Origin: Ruminococcus flavefaciens
GTDB lineage: Bacteria > Bacillota > Clostridia > Oscillospirales > Ruminococcaceae
Length of the DNA stretch: 64,000 nucleotides
Assembly (NCBI GenBank): GCA_902760805.1
Contig: CACWHY010000004.1
Location: forward strand, 112,582 to 176,581
Reading direction: 5' to 3'
Positions 44,071 through 52,679 of this stretch are shown here, piece after piece. Made by a program: the position numbers and the translations under genes. Position 1 is the first letter of the stretch. Each line of letters starts with the position of its first letter. Under the pieces are notes generated by a model that was not told where the DNA came from, ran no database searches, and saw only the letters and a list, made by a program, of their open reading frames with translations.

Positions 44071-44100
44071 TTGACTTTTTTGGGAGTTTTGTGCTATGAT
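44071..44100 (+). promoter_or_regulatory. Sigma-A promoter of the GH9 cellulase gene
   Basis: TTGACT (44071-44076), 18 bases, TATGAT (44095-44100) with TG extension at 44092-44093. Confidence 0.78.
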
Positions 44101-44123
44101 TATGTTGTCAAATTTACGTCAAG

Positions 44124-44168
44124 TTGATTTCCGCTGTATTATTACGGAAGTCAATGAGGCCGCCCTCA
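44124..44168 (+). promoter_or_regulatory. Tandem hairpins in the cellulase leader
   Basis: TTGATTTCCG (44124-44133) pairs with CGGAAGTCAA (44145-44154), a 10-bp stem with one G-T pair. Directly next to it TGAGG (44155-44159) pairs with CCTCA (44164-44168). They lie in a ~117-base leader, without a following T run, so they look like mRNA-stabilising or regulatory structures and not a terminator. Confidence 0.6.
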
Positions 44169-44223
44169 GTGTTCCCTTCTGCGCTGCGTGCCGCCTCGGA
44201 CATTTACAAATGGAGGGTAAAAC

Positions 44224-46803
44224 ATGATCAATCTCAAAAAAGTGGCCGCAGGCATCATGTGCGCTGCGCTCACGCTCACCTCTGCGCCTTCCGTGCCGCT
44301 GAAAACCGGCGCTGCTGACGCAACTATCGAGAACTCGGGGCTGGACATCGACTACGCCCGTGCCTTGCAGTACTCGATCTACTTCTACGACGCCAATATG
44401 TGCGGTACTGAAGTAGGCGAAAACACACGCTTCAAGTGGCGTGACGACTGTCATACCTACGACGCTCACGTTCCTATGGTACCTTGGGACGGAAACACTG
44501 TGGAAGGCGGCGGCACTAACCTTTCTCAGGAGTTCATGGACAAGTACAAGGACGTTCTCGACCCCGACGGCGACGGCACTATCGACGTTGCGGGCGGTAT
44601 GCACGACGCCGGCGACCATGTTATGTTCGGTATGCCCGAGAACTACGCTGCTGCAACTCTCGGCTGGGGCTATTATGAGTACGGCGATGTTTACAAGAAG
44701 CTGGGTCAGGACGATCACATCGAGACTATCCTGCGCTATTTCAACGACTACCTGATGAAGTGTACCTTCCGTGACAAGGACGGCACTGTTATCGCTCACT
44801 GCTATCAGGTGGGCGAGGGCGGTATCGACCACTCCTCATGGCAGGCTCCTGAGGTAGACACCATGGTACGCCCCGCTTACTTCCTCACAGCCGAAAAGCC
44901 TCAGACAGACTATGTTGTTTCTGCCTGCGCTTCTCTGGCTATCAACTACCTCAACTTCAAGACCTCTGACCCCGAGTACGCTGAAAAGTCTCTTGACTAC
45001 GCTCAGGCTCTGTGGGATTTCGCAAACGCTAACGCCAAGGAGCTCTCCGATAACGGCGACGGCCCTGGTCGTTTCTACCAGTCCGGTAAATGGGAGGACG
45101 ACTGGTGCTGGGCTGCTGCTTGGATGTACCTTGCAACAGGCGATGCTTCAGTTTTTGACTACGCTTACAGCATCTTCGACTACTACGCTCCCTCCGGCTG
45201 GGTATACTGCTGGAACGACGTTTGGAGCGGCGCTGCTCTCCTCTGGGCTATTATCAACCAGGAGCACCCCGAGCTTGATATGGTCAACAAGATCAGAGAT
45301 GCCCAGGGCAAGAATCAGTACGTTTTCGATGATTTCTGGGACAACGACTGTCTCGGCAAGTGCCTGAATACTTGGAAGCAGAAAGAGACCAAGCAGGGTC
45401 TGTACTTCCTGGACGTTTGGGGAAGCTGCCGTTACGCTTCCGCAGCAGGCCTCATCGCTGCTCTTTACGACAAGTACCACAACGACGGCCAGCCCTCTGA
45501 GTGGAGCGAATTCGCTAAGCGCCAGATGGACTACATCCTCGGCGACAACGACATCACCTTCAAGGAAGACGCTGAAATGACCGTCCTTGCCGGCAGAAAC
45601 GGTACTCACGGTCCAAGATCATTCCTGTGCGGTTATGACGCTGAGACTACTGTTATGAATCCCCACCACCGTGCAGCCTCCGGTCTGACTATGGCTGAGG
45701 ATCCCCGTGAGCAGAAGCACGTTCTCTGGGGCGCTCTGGCAGGCGGTCCTGACGATAACGACGCTCACAGCGACAGCACTAACGACTGGCGTGAGAACGA
45801 GGTAACTATCGACTACAACGCTGCTGTTGTCGGTCTGGCTGCTGCTATGTATGAGACATACGGCACTGATGATATGGCCGTTACAGAGAACTTCCCTCCC
45901 GAGGACAAGATGCTGATCTCCGGCGGGGATGACGATACTCCCTCTTCTGGTTACTGGGTAGAGGCTCTCGGTATCAACGATCCCAGCAATGACGGATCAG
46001 GCGCCGTTGAAGTCTCGATGAAAGTCTACTCCGGCGAGCCCAAGCCCTCAAGTGACATCACTGTAAGATACTACATCGACGCTTCCGAGTGTAAGGATCC
46101 CAGTGTTATCAAGGGAACTAAGCTCTACGATCAGGCTGAGATGGAGCTCAAGGACGTTACCTGCACTGTAACTGACCCGATCAAGTGGGACAAAATGGAC
46201 AATGTATACTACGTCGAGGTCTCATGGGACGGCTGCACATTTGCAAATTCCGGCAAAAAATGCCAGTTCTCCGTAGGATTCTACGGCACAGGCTATAACG
46301 AGAACAATGCGCATTACGTTTATCAGTGGGATCCGTCAAACGACTGGAGCTTTGAGACACTGAAACTGGGCAAAAAAGACGACTTCTTCGCTGTTACCGA
46401 TCCTCCGGAGGTGCTCAACGAGCGTATCTGCGTTTACCTTGACGGCGAGCTGGTGGGCGGTATCGAGCCCGACGGCACAAAGCCTGCTGACAAGACCGAG
46501 GATACTACTAAGGAGCCCACAACTAAGGCTCCCACATCAAGCGGCAAGGACGCCGACTGGGGCGACGCTAACGTGGACGGAAAGGTAGACCTGAACGATG
46601 CTGTTGCTATCCTTCAGTATGCTGCTCTTCCCAAAAAATACGCTCTGGATGAGCAGGGCGCTCTCAACGCTGACGTTATCGACAACGGCACGAGCGGCGT
46701 TACAGGTATCGATGCACTGGCTATCCAGATGTTCGATGCTAAGCTCTTCACAGCTGACAAGTGGCCTATGACAAAGGCTCAGATGGAGGCTATCAAAAAG
46801 TAA
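44224..46803 (+). CDS. Secreted GH9 cellulase with CBM3-like module and type I dockerin
   Basis: This is an 859-residue protein. Signal peptide 1-31. GH9 domain about 36-555, with 'AGGMHDAGDHVMFGMP' (D128 and D131), 'NPHHRAASG' (H481) and proton donor E526 in 'DWRENEVTIDYNA'. A CBM3-like beta-sandwich follows at about 575-735 ('VSMKVYSGEPKPSSDITVRY'), the arrangement of processive endoglucanases. After a Thr/Pro linker, a dockerin at about 778-850 has calcium loops 'GDANVDGKVDLNDAV' and 'NADVIDNGTSGVTGIDAL'. The dockerin is nearly the same as that of the GH26 enzyme, so both should bind the same cohesins. GGAGGG precedes the ATG. It is monocistronic. Confidence 0.95.
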   Translation: MINLKKVAAGIMCAALTLTSAPSVPLKTGAADATIENSGLDIDYARALQYSIYFYDANMCGTEVGENTRFKWRDDCHTYDAHVPMVPWDGNTVEGGGTNLSQEFMDKYKDVLDPDGDGTIDVAGGMHDAGDHVMFGMPENYAAATLGWGYYEYGDVYKKLGQDDHIETILRYFNDYLMKCTFRDKDGTVIAHCYQVGEGGIDHSSWQAPEVDTMVRPAYFLTAEKPQTDYVVSACASLAINYLNFKTSDPEYAEKSLDYAQALWDFANANAKELSDNGDGPGRFYQSGKWEDDWCWAAAWMYLATGDASVFDYAYSIFDYYAPSGWVYCWNDVWSGAALLWAIINQEHPELDMVNKIRDAQGKNQYVFDDFWDNDCLGKCLNTWKQKETKQGLYFLDVWGSCRYASAAGLIAALYDKYHNDGQPSEWSEFAKRQMDYILGDNDITFKEDAEMTVLAGRNGTHGPRSFLCGYDAETTVMNPHHRAASGLTMAEDPREQKHVLWGALAGGPDDNDAHSDSTNDWRENEVTIDYNAAVVGLAAAMYETYGTDDMAVTENFPPEDKMLISGGDDDTPSSGYWVEALGINDPSNDGSGAVEVSMKVYSGEPKPSSDITVRYYIDASECKDPSVIKGTKLYDQAEMELKDVTCTVTDPIKWDKMDNVYYVEVSWDGCTFANSGKKCQFSVGFYGTGYNENNAHYVYQWDPSNDWSFETLKLGKKDDFFAVTDPPEVLNERICVYLDGELVGGIEPDGTKPADKTEDTTKEPTTKAPTSSGKDADWGDANVDGKVDLNDAVAILQYAALPKKYALDEQGALNADVIDNGTSGVTGIDALAIQMFDAKLFTADKWPMTKAQMEAIKK

Positions 46804-46809
46804 AACTGA

Positions 46810-46840
46810 GGGAGACTCGAAAAGAGTCTCCCCTTTTTTT
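46810..46840 (+). terminator. Intrinsic terminator of the GH9 gene
   Basis: A perfect 9-bp stem, GGGAGACTC (46810-46818) and GAGTCTCCC (46824-46832), then eight Ts. Confidence 0.92.
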
Positions 46841-46851
46841 GCGTTTCGCTC

Positions 46852-46880
46852 TTGCTTTTTTCTGGGAATTGTGGTATCAT
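46852..46880 (+). promoter_or_regulatory. Probable promoter of the DEAD-box gene
   Basis: TTGCTT (46852-46857), 17 bases, TATCAT (46875-46880) with TG extension at 46872-46873. Confidence 0.6.
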
Positions 46881-46918
46881 AATATGATAAGACATTTCGC
46901 ACTACAGAAAGGATAAGA

Positions 46919-48646
46919 ATGGATTTTAAGGAACTAGACCTCTCTCAGGAGCTCCTCAGCGCTGTGGAAGAGCTGGGATTTACTGAGATGACGGAAATTC
47001 AGCAGAAAAGCATACCCCTCATTTTGGAGGGAAAGGACGTTGTGGGACGCTCCAACACAGGCACCGGCAAGACCGCTGCCTTCGGTCTTCCCGCTGTTCA
47101 GAGCATCAGCGAGGCCGGCGGAAAGTCCGCTCAGGTGCTGATCCTCTGCCCCACAAGAGAGCTTGCTATGCAGGCTTATGAGGAGATCAGGAAATTCGCC
47201 AAATACAAACGCTCAGTCAAGGCCTGCGCTGTTTACGGAGGCGCCAGCATGGAGCGCCAGATCCTTCAGCTCAAACGGGGCGCCAACATCATCATCGGCA
47301 CTCCCGGACGTGTTATGGATCACCTCCGCAGACGCACCCTCAAGACTGATGAGCTTCGCATGATCATCCTCGATGAGGCTGACGAGATGCTCAACATGGG
47401 CTTCAGGGAGGACATTGAGTCAATACTCTCAGAGATCCCTCAGGAGCGCCAGACTATCCTCTTCTCGGCTACTATGCCTCCCGAGATCATGGCTCTCACG
47501 GAAAAATATCAGCGTGACCCCGTTGTGGTCAAGATCAAATCTTCGCAGAAAACTGTGGAGTCGGTGGCTCAGTATTCCTTCGAGGTGGCCATGGGCAGGA
47601 AAACCGACGCTCTCAAGCTGCTTATCGCCGCTTATTCGCCAAGCTCTGCTATGGTATTCTGCAACACCAAGAAAATGGTGGACGAGCTCACAGAGGAGCT
47701 GGTCAAGGCCGGATTCCGGGCAGCAGGTCTTCACGGCGACATGAAGCAGGCTCAGCGTACTCAGGTGATGAACAGCTTCAAGGCCAAGAATACCGCTATC
47801 CTGGTGGCTACGGACGTGGCTGCCCGTGGTATAGACGTTTCGGGAGTTGACGCTGTTTTCAACTACGACATCCCTCAGGACAACGAATACTACATCCACC
47901 GCATCGGACGTACCGGAAGAGCCGGACGTGAGGGCGCTGCTTACACCCTGGTCACCGGCCGCAGACAGCTCTATGAGCTCAAGGACATCGCCCGCTACAC
48001 TAAGGCTGAGATCCAGGAGCTGCCCCTTCCTCAGAAAGCCGAGATCCTGGCTATGAAGAAGAAGGCCTTCGCCGAGGAGATCGCCGGTATGCAGGAGGAG
48101 CCCTCCAGCGCCGCTTATGACATACTGGATCAGCTGGAAAAGCAGGGAGTTTCTCCAAGAGAGGCTGCCGCAAGACTGATAAGCGGAAGGATCTCCGCTG
48201 AGATAAACAGCCTGCCGGAGTTCGAGATCCCCCGTCCGATCCGCAAGGGCAGACGTGACGGTGCAAGCACCGTCAAGCTAGATCTGAACATCGGCAGAAG
48301 CAAGCGTATCGCTCCTAATTTCATTCTGGGAGCTCTGGCAGACGCTACGGGAATGTCCGGCAAGGATTTCGGAAAGATCGACATCTTCGACGAGCACACC
48401 ACCGTCGAGGTGCCTGAGTCGGAGTCAGCTTACATTCTCGACGTCAGCAACCCTATGAAGATCAACGGCCACCCTGTTACCGTCAAGCTCTGGACAGGCC
48501 CCTCCCCTAAGGATAGGCCTCAGAAGAGCTGGGGACGCAGCGGAAAGCCCGACAGGAAGAGGTCCGCATACGGCTCAAGGAGCCGCCGTGAGGTCTACTC
48601 CGACTACACCAGGAGCCGCAAGAAACGGCCGAAAAATAAGCACTGA
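46919..48646 (+). CDS. DEAD-box RNA helicase with C-terminal RNA-binding domain
   Basis: This 575-residue protein has the full helicase set: Q motif 'MTEIQQKSIPLIL', motif I 'SNTGTGKTAAFG', 'PTRELAMQAYEE', 'GTPGRVMDHL', 'LDEADEMLNMG', 'LFSATMPPEI', 'VATDVAARGIDVSGV' and 'YIHRIGRTGRAGREG'. Residues about 460-530 form a DbpA-like RNA-recognition domain ('FILGALADATGMSGKDFGKIDI'), followed by a Lys/Arg-rich tail. It resembles CshA/DeaD/DbpA enzymes that act in ribosome assembly or RNA decay. A 34-residue membrane protein follows 13 bases later. Confidence 0.93.
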   Translation: MDFKELDLSQELLSAVEELGFTEMTEIQQKSIPLILEGKDVVGRSNTGTGKTAAFGLPAVQSISEAGGKSAQVLILCPTRELAMQAYEEIRKFAKYKRSVKACAVYGGASMERQILQLKRGANIIIGTPGRVMDHLRRRTLKTDELRMIILDEADEMLNMGFREDIESILSEIPQERQTILFSATMPPEIMALTEKYQRDPVVVKIKSSQKTVESVAQYSFEVAMGRKTDALKLLIAAYSPSSAMVFCNTKKMVDELTEELVKAGFRAAGLHGDMKQAQRTQVMNSFKAKNTAILVATDVAARGIDVSGVDAVFNYDIPQDNEYYIHRIGRTGRAGREGAAYTLVTGRRQLYELKDIARYTKAEIQELPLPQKAEILAMKKKAFAEEIAGMQEEPSSAAYDILDQLEKQGVSPREAAARLISGRISAEINSLPEFEIPRPIRKGRRDGASTVKLDLNIGRSKRIAPNFILGALADATGMSGKDFGKIDIFDEHTTVEVPESESAYILDVSNPMKINGHPVTVKLWTGPSPKDRPQKSWGRSGKPDRKRSAYGSRSRREVYSDYTRSRKKRPKNKH

Positions 48647-48659
48647 GAGGTGAACTAAT

Positions 48660-48764
48660 ATGAGTGGATACAGCAAGCCGCCCAAGAAGCTCTGGGTCAG
48701 GATATTCGTGCTGATCATGGCTCTGGCTATGATAGGCAGCTTCATCATGATGATAATTAGATAA
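48660..48764 (+). CDS. Small single-pass membrane protein (34 aa)
   Basis: An ATG at 48660, preceded by AGAGGTGA, opens a 34-codon frame: a basic N-terminal part (MSGYSKPPKKLW) and one hydrophobic helix, ending in Arg. It lies 13 bases after the helicase stop and directly before a terminator, so it is the last gene of that operon. The plan (short basic tail, one helix) resembles small proteins such as Prli42 or DUF4044 of other Firmicutes, but I cannot prove homology. Confidence 0.7.
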   Translation: MSGYSKPPKKLWVRIFVLIMALAMIGSFIMMIIR

Positions 48765-48769
48765 AGCAT

Positions 48770-48799
48770 GGCGCTCTCGCAGTGAGGGCGCCTTTTTTT
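48770..48799 (+). terminator. Intrinsic terminator of the helicase operon
   Basis: A 9-bp stem, GGCGCTCTC (48770-48778) with GAGGGCGCC (48784-48792, one G-T pair), then seven Ts. Confidence 0.9.
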
Positions 48800-48868
48800 G
48801 CGCTCCGCCCAAATACGACATATTTCGCAGCCTGTCTGCATTATAATAGTCATGAAAGGAGTCAGGCT

Positions 48869-49687
48869 ATGACTGTCATTTATTTGGACGTGCTGCTGTG
48901 TGTCAATATCTATGTGGACTACCTGCTGCTGAGGACCACTGCAAGGCTCACCCGGTCTCCGCTGGGAGGAGGAAGGTGCCTTGTGACTGCCGCAATGGGG
49001 AGCCTTCTCTCGCTGATCATCCTGGCTCCGGAGCTGCCTGCTGCTGCCACAGCCGGGATCCGCCTTGGGGGAGCTCTCATGATCTGCACGCTGGCATTCG
49101 GTATGCGGCCTTTTCCCAGACTTCTGCTGAATACCGCCGTTTTCTTCGGGGCGAATTTCCTCTTCGCAGGAGCCGTTTACGGAGTCTCCTCAAGGTTGGA
49201 TGCCGACTTCATCTATCTGGGGAACTCCGTGGTCTATGCGGACGTGCCGCTGATCCTGCTGATAGCAGTAACAGGCGGGCTCTATCTGATTATTCACGGG
49301 ATAAGGCTTATGGCCGACGGGACTCCCCGTGAGGCTGGCTGCTACATAGTTTCCATTAGGAAAAACGGCCGTGAGGTGCAGCTCAGGGGCTTCCCTGACA
49401 CGGGAAATGTGCTGGTGGATATGTTCACGGGCAGGCCTGTGATCATCTGCGGTGGTGAGGAGCTTCTCCGGCTCACAGGCCTCGACCCGGAGCTCAAGGA
49501 TCTCCCACGGGGCTTTCGGCTGCTGCCCTTTTCCACAGTCTCAGAAACAGGCACCATGCCCGTCTTTACACCGGATCAGGTGACTATCGAGAACTCTCTC
49601 ACCGGCCGAAAAAAACGTGTTGACGCTATGATCGGCCTGGGAAAAGTCACTGAGGCTGTATTTGACCCACGGCTGCTGGATCTGTAA
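48869..49687 (+). CDS. spoIIGA: Sigma-E processing peptidase SpoIIGA
   Basis: The start is ATG 48869 (MTVIYLDVLLCVNIYVDYLLL), after GAAAGGAG. The 272-residue protein has five transmembrane helices (1-155) and then a cytoplasmic aspartic-protease domain with the active site 'LRGFPDTGNVLVDMFTGRPV' (Asp of DTGN). SpoIIGA cuts the pro-sequence of sigma-E in the mother cell upon a signal from SpoIIR. TATAAT at 48842-48847 has no good -35 box, which would suit an activator-dependent (Spo0A-like) promoter; that is an inference. sigE follows after 21 bases. Confidence 0.93.
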   Translation: MTVIYLDVLLCVNIYVDYLLLRTTARLTRSPLGGGRCLVTAAMGSLLSLIILAPELPAAATAGIRLGGALMICTLAFGMRPFPRLLLNTAVFFGANFLFAGAVYGVSSRLDADFIYLGNSVVYADVPLILLIAVTGGLYLIIHGIRLMADGTPREAGCYIVSIRKNGREVQLRGFPDTGNVLVDMFTGRPVIICGGEELLRLTGLDPELKDLPRGFRLLPFSTVSETGTMPVFTPDQVTIENSLTGRKKRVDAMIGLGKVTEAVFDPRLLDL

Positions 49688-49708
49688 TTCACCGAAAGGA
49701 GCATACAT

Positions 49709-50407
49709 ATGAACATTTTCAGAAAACTGCTAGGACTTATCCATGGACGCTTCGGCAGAGGTGTCTGCTATGTCAACGGCTCGGATACGCTGCCGCCTCC
49801 TCTGTCCCGGCAGGAGGAGGCGGAGGTATTTCTCAGGCTCTCAGACAAGGACCCGGAGGCAAGAAAGCTGCTCATCGTCCATAACCTGAGGCTGGTGGTG
49901 TACATCGCAAAGAAGTTCGAGTCCACCGGCATCGGCATCGAAGATCTGGTCTCTATCGGGACTATCGGGCTGATCAAGGCCGTGAACACCTTCTGTCCTA
50001 CGAAAAACATCAAGCTGGCCACCTACGCCTCACGGTGTATCGAGAACGAGATCCTTATGTTCCTGAGGAAATCCTCTCAATACCGCAACGACCTGTCTAT
50101 CGACGAGCCCCTGAATATCGACTACGACGGCAACGAGCTGCTGCTGTCGGACGTGCTGGGAACTGACGAGGATGTGGTCAACAAGGGCATAGAGACTGAG
50201 GCTGAGCGTGAGATGATACGGGGCGCTGTTTCGGAGCTATGCGACCGTGAGCGTGAGATCATGGAGATGCGCTTCGGCCTTATCGACGGCAAGGAGAAAA
50301 CTCAGAAGCAGGTGGCTGAGCTCATCGGGATCTCTCAGTCATATATCTCTCGGCTGGAAAAAAAGATCATCCGCAAGCTGAGAGTGAAGCTGGAGAGCAT
50401 GACTTGA
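49709..50407 (+). CDS. sigE: RNA polymerase sporulation sigma factor sigma-E
   Basis: This 232-residue sigma-70-type factor has '[15 protein letters not shown]', region 2 '[13 protein letters not shown]...[16 protein letters not shown]', '[20 protein letters not shown]', '[24 protein letters not shown]' and region 4 '[21 protein letters not shown]', all close to sigma-E. The first ~27 residues are the amphipathic pro-sequence; the cleavage area reads 'CYVNGS'. It controls early mother-cell genes. AAAGGAG precedes it. A terminator follows. Confidence 0.96.
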   Translation: MNIFRKLLGLIHGRFGRGVCYVNGSDTLPPPLSRQEEAEVFLRLSDKDPEARKLLIVHNLRLVVYIAKKFESTGIGIEDLVSIGTIGLIKAVNTFCPTKNIKLATYASRCIENEILMFLRKSSQYRNDLSIDEPLNIDYDGNELLLSDVLGTDEDVVNKGIETEAEREMIRGAVSELCDREREIMEMRFGLIDGKEKTQKQVAELIGISQSYISRLEKKIIRKLRVKLESMT

Positions 50408-50412
50408 GATCT

Positions 50413-50445
50413 ACCGGAGGCGGCAGAGGCTGCTTCCGGTTTTTT
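50413..50445 (+). terminator. Intrinsic terminator of spoIIGA-sigE
   Basis: A 12-bp stem, ACCGGAGGCGGC (50413-50424) with GCTGCTTCCGGT (50429-50440, two G-T pairs), loop AGAG, then Ts. Confidence 0.88.
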
Positions 50446-50521
50446 AAAGCCCTCAGAACGTAATTTGAACACCAAGAGTTTTCCACAAATTAGGCTAAAC
50501 TGACGATTTTTGACCGCACTA

Positions 50522-50550
50522 TTGAAATGTACATTTAATAATGTTATAAT
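50522..50550 (+). promoter_or_regulatory. Sigma-A promoter of the recJ operon
   Basis: TTGAAA (50522-50527), 17 bases, TATAAT (50545-50550), about 48 bases before the ATG. Confidence 0.78.
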
Positions 50551-50597
50551 AAAATAAGTGTATATTATCGGAAATCTGTATCGTTAGGAGCTTTTTC

Positions 50598-52646
50598 ATG
50601 AAAAAATGGAACGTTAAAAAGCCCGAAAAAAGCGTCATCAGCAAGCTGGCTCTCGGGTGCTCTGTCAGCTCACTGGCTGCTGCTGCTCTGGCCTCAAAGG
50701 GCTATAGTTCGCCGGATATGGTCATGGAGAAGCTGGAGGCTCAGGAGCTTTCAGACCCATTTCTCATTGCCGATATGCAGAAGGCCGCTGATTCTCTCAA
50801 TCAGGCTCTGGACGAGGGGAAGCGGATCTGCGTTTACGGCGACTATGACTGCGACGGCATCATGGCGACCGCTATCCTCTACTCGTATCTGCTGGAGGCA
50901 GGCGCCGATGTGACCTACTATATCCCGGAGCGATCAGAGGGCTATGGGTTGAACAAAAACGCTATCGACAGGCTCTCGGATGACGGCGTGGAGCTGATCG
51001 TCACTGTTGACAACGGCATCACCGCTATTGACGAGGCTGAATACATCTACATCCTCGGAATGAAGCTCATCGTTACAGATCATCATCAGCAGAGTGAGGC
51101 TCTCCCTCGGGCGGAGGCTGTGGTGGACCCTCACAGATCGGACGACTTCTCCCCTTTCAAGTTCGGCTGCGGCGCTCTCATCGCTTTGAAGCTGGTGGCT
51201 GCCTTGGACGGCGGCGACTACACAATGGCGCTGGAGCAGTTCGGCGACCTGGCAGCGATCGCTACTGTGGCGGATCTGGTCAGCCTCACCGGTGAGAACA
51301 GGTACATCGTTCAGTACGGGTTGGAGCTCATAAACAACACCGACAGGCCTGCTCTCATTGCTTTGAAGGAGGTCTCAGGACTGACCGACAAGAAGGTCGA
51401 CTCCCACTCTATCGGCTTCGGACTTGGACCTAGGATCAACGCTTCCGGCAGATTTGGCTCCCCAAAAACTGCCGAAAAGCTGTTCCTGTGCGAGGACTAC
51501 GACGAGGCTATCATCATCGCAAGAGAGATGGACAGCCTCAATAACCAGCGCAAGGAGGCTGAAAACCAGATCATTTCCCAGATATATGAGATGATTGAGA
51601 AGGAGCCCTCCCTTGTGCGGGACAGGGTGATCTTCATCTGCGGAAAGGGCTGGCACCACGGCGTTATCGGTATCGTGGCCTCTAGGATCCAGGAGCAGTT
51701 CGGCAAGCCCTGCTTCATCGCCTCTGAGGAAAACGGCGAGATCCGTGGCTCCGCAAGAGCCTTTGGGGAATTTTCAGTGTTCAAGGCTCTTACCTACGCT
51801 GAAAGCGCTCTGTCCAAATTTGGCGGACACACCGGCGCCGGAGGCTTCACAATAAAGCCCGGTATGGCCGAGGAGTTCAGGCGGCTGATCCAGGAGTACG
51901 CCCTCAAAGAACACCCTATCATGCCGGCAGCTGTCATTACTGCGGACGCTCCGATCACGGCTACAGAGCTGACCGTGGAGAATATCAGAGGACTGTCCGC
52001 TTTGGAGCCCTTCGGTATGGGCAACGAAAAGCCGCTGTTCTACGTTGAAAATGCTTCTGTTATCAGCGTCAATGGCCTTTCCAACGATACCCACACTAAG
52101 CTGCGCATCAAGGTGGGCTTCGCTCAGGCCGACGCTCTGATCTTTTGGCGCTCTCCTCAGGAGGTCGGGTTTAAGACAGGCGATGTGTGCTGCATGATGG
52201 TCTCTCCGGAAGTCAATGAGTTTCGGGGAAATACCTCGGTAAGCCTCATCGTCAGCGATATTCGCCCTCAGGGTCTTGAACAGAGCAAATTCTTCGCAGG
52301 CGAGGCTGCCTTCGAGAAATTCCTCCGGGACGAAGAGCTCCCCAAAAACTTCTATCCCAATATGCTGCCCATCAGAAACGATGCGGCGCTTGTATACAAA
52401 AGTATCCCCGAAACGGGCATCACTCTTGACGCCCTTTACATAAAACTGGCTCAGCGGCTGAATTACTGCAAGATAGCAGCCTCCGCTGAGGCTTTCCGTG
52501 AGCTGGGACTGATCAGGTGGTCCCCCTCTGACGGAAGGTTTTTCAGGCTAAAGGTCTCTCAGAAAGCTGACCTTGACAAAGCACCGGTGCTCCTCAAGCT
52601 GAAAGAGGTCATCGGCAGGCATTATTCCGGCGTCCGTCTGCCGTAA
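50598..52646 (+). CDS. recJ: Single-stranded-DNA-specific exonuclease RecJ
   Basis: This 682-residue DHH-family nuclease has 'CVYGDYDCDGIMATAILYSYL' (split here as DYDCDG and following), 'VDNGITAIDEA', 'LIVTDHHQQSEALPRAEAVVDPH', 'GFGLGPRINASGR' and the DHHA1 domain 'FGGHTGAGGFTI'. It degrades single strands 5' to 3' in recombination and mismatch repair. The last ~110 residues form an extra C-terminal domain as in Firmicutes RecJ. It heads a five-gene operon with relA. Confidence 0.95.
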   Translation: MKKWNVKKPEKSVISKLALGCSVSSLAAAALASKGYSSPDMVMEKLEAQELSDPFLIADMQKAADSLNQALDEGKRICVYGDYDCDGIMATAILYSYLLEAGADVTYYIPERSEGYGLNKNAIDRLSDDGVELIVTVDNGITAIDEAEYIYILGMKLIVTDHHQQSEALPRAEAVVDPHRSDDFSPFKFGCGALIALKLVAALDGGDYTMALEQFGDLAAIATVADLVSLTGENRYIVQYGLELINNTDRPALIALKEVSGLTDKKVDSHSIGFGLGPRINASGRFGSPKTAEKLFLCEDYDEAIIIAREMDSLNNQRKEAENQIISQIYEMIEKEPSLVRDRVIFICGKGWHHGVIGIVASRIQEQFGKPCFIASEENGEIRGSARAFGEFSVFKALTYAESALSKFGGHTGAGGFTIKPGMAEEFRRLIQEYALKEHPIMPAAVITADAPITATELTVENIRGLSALEPFGMGNEKPLFYVENASVISVNGLSNDTHTKLRIKVGFAQADALIFWRSPQEVGFKTGDVCCMMVSPEVNEFRGNTSVSLIVSDIRPQGLEQSKFFAGEAAFEKFLRDEELPKNFYPNMLPIRNDAALVYKSIPETGITLDALYIKLAQRLNYCKIAASAEAFRELGLIRWSPSDGRFFRLKVSQKADLDKAPVLLKLKEVIGRHYSGVRLP

Positions 52647-52679
52647 ACGGCGGCAGCTTCTTGCTGTAGGGAGATAATT

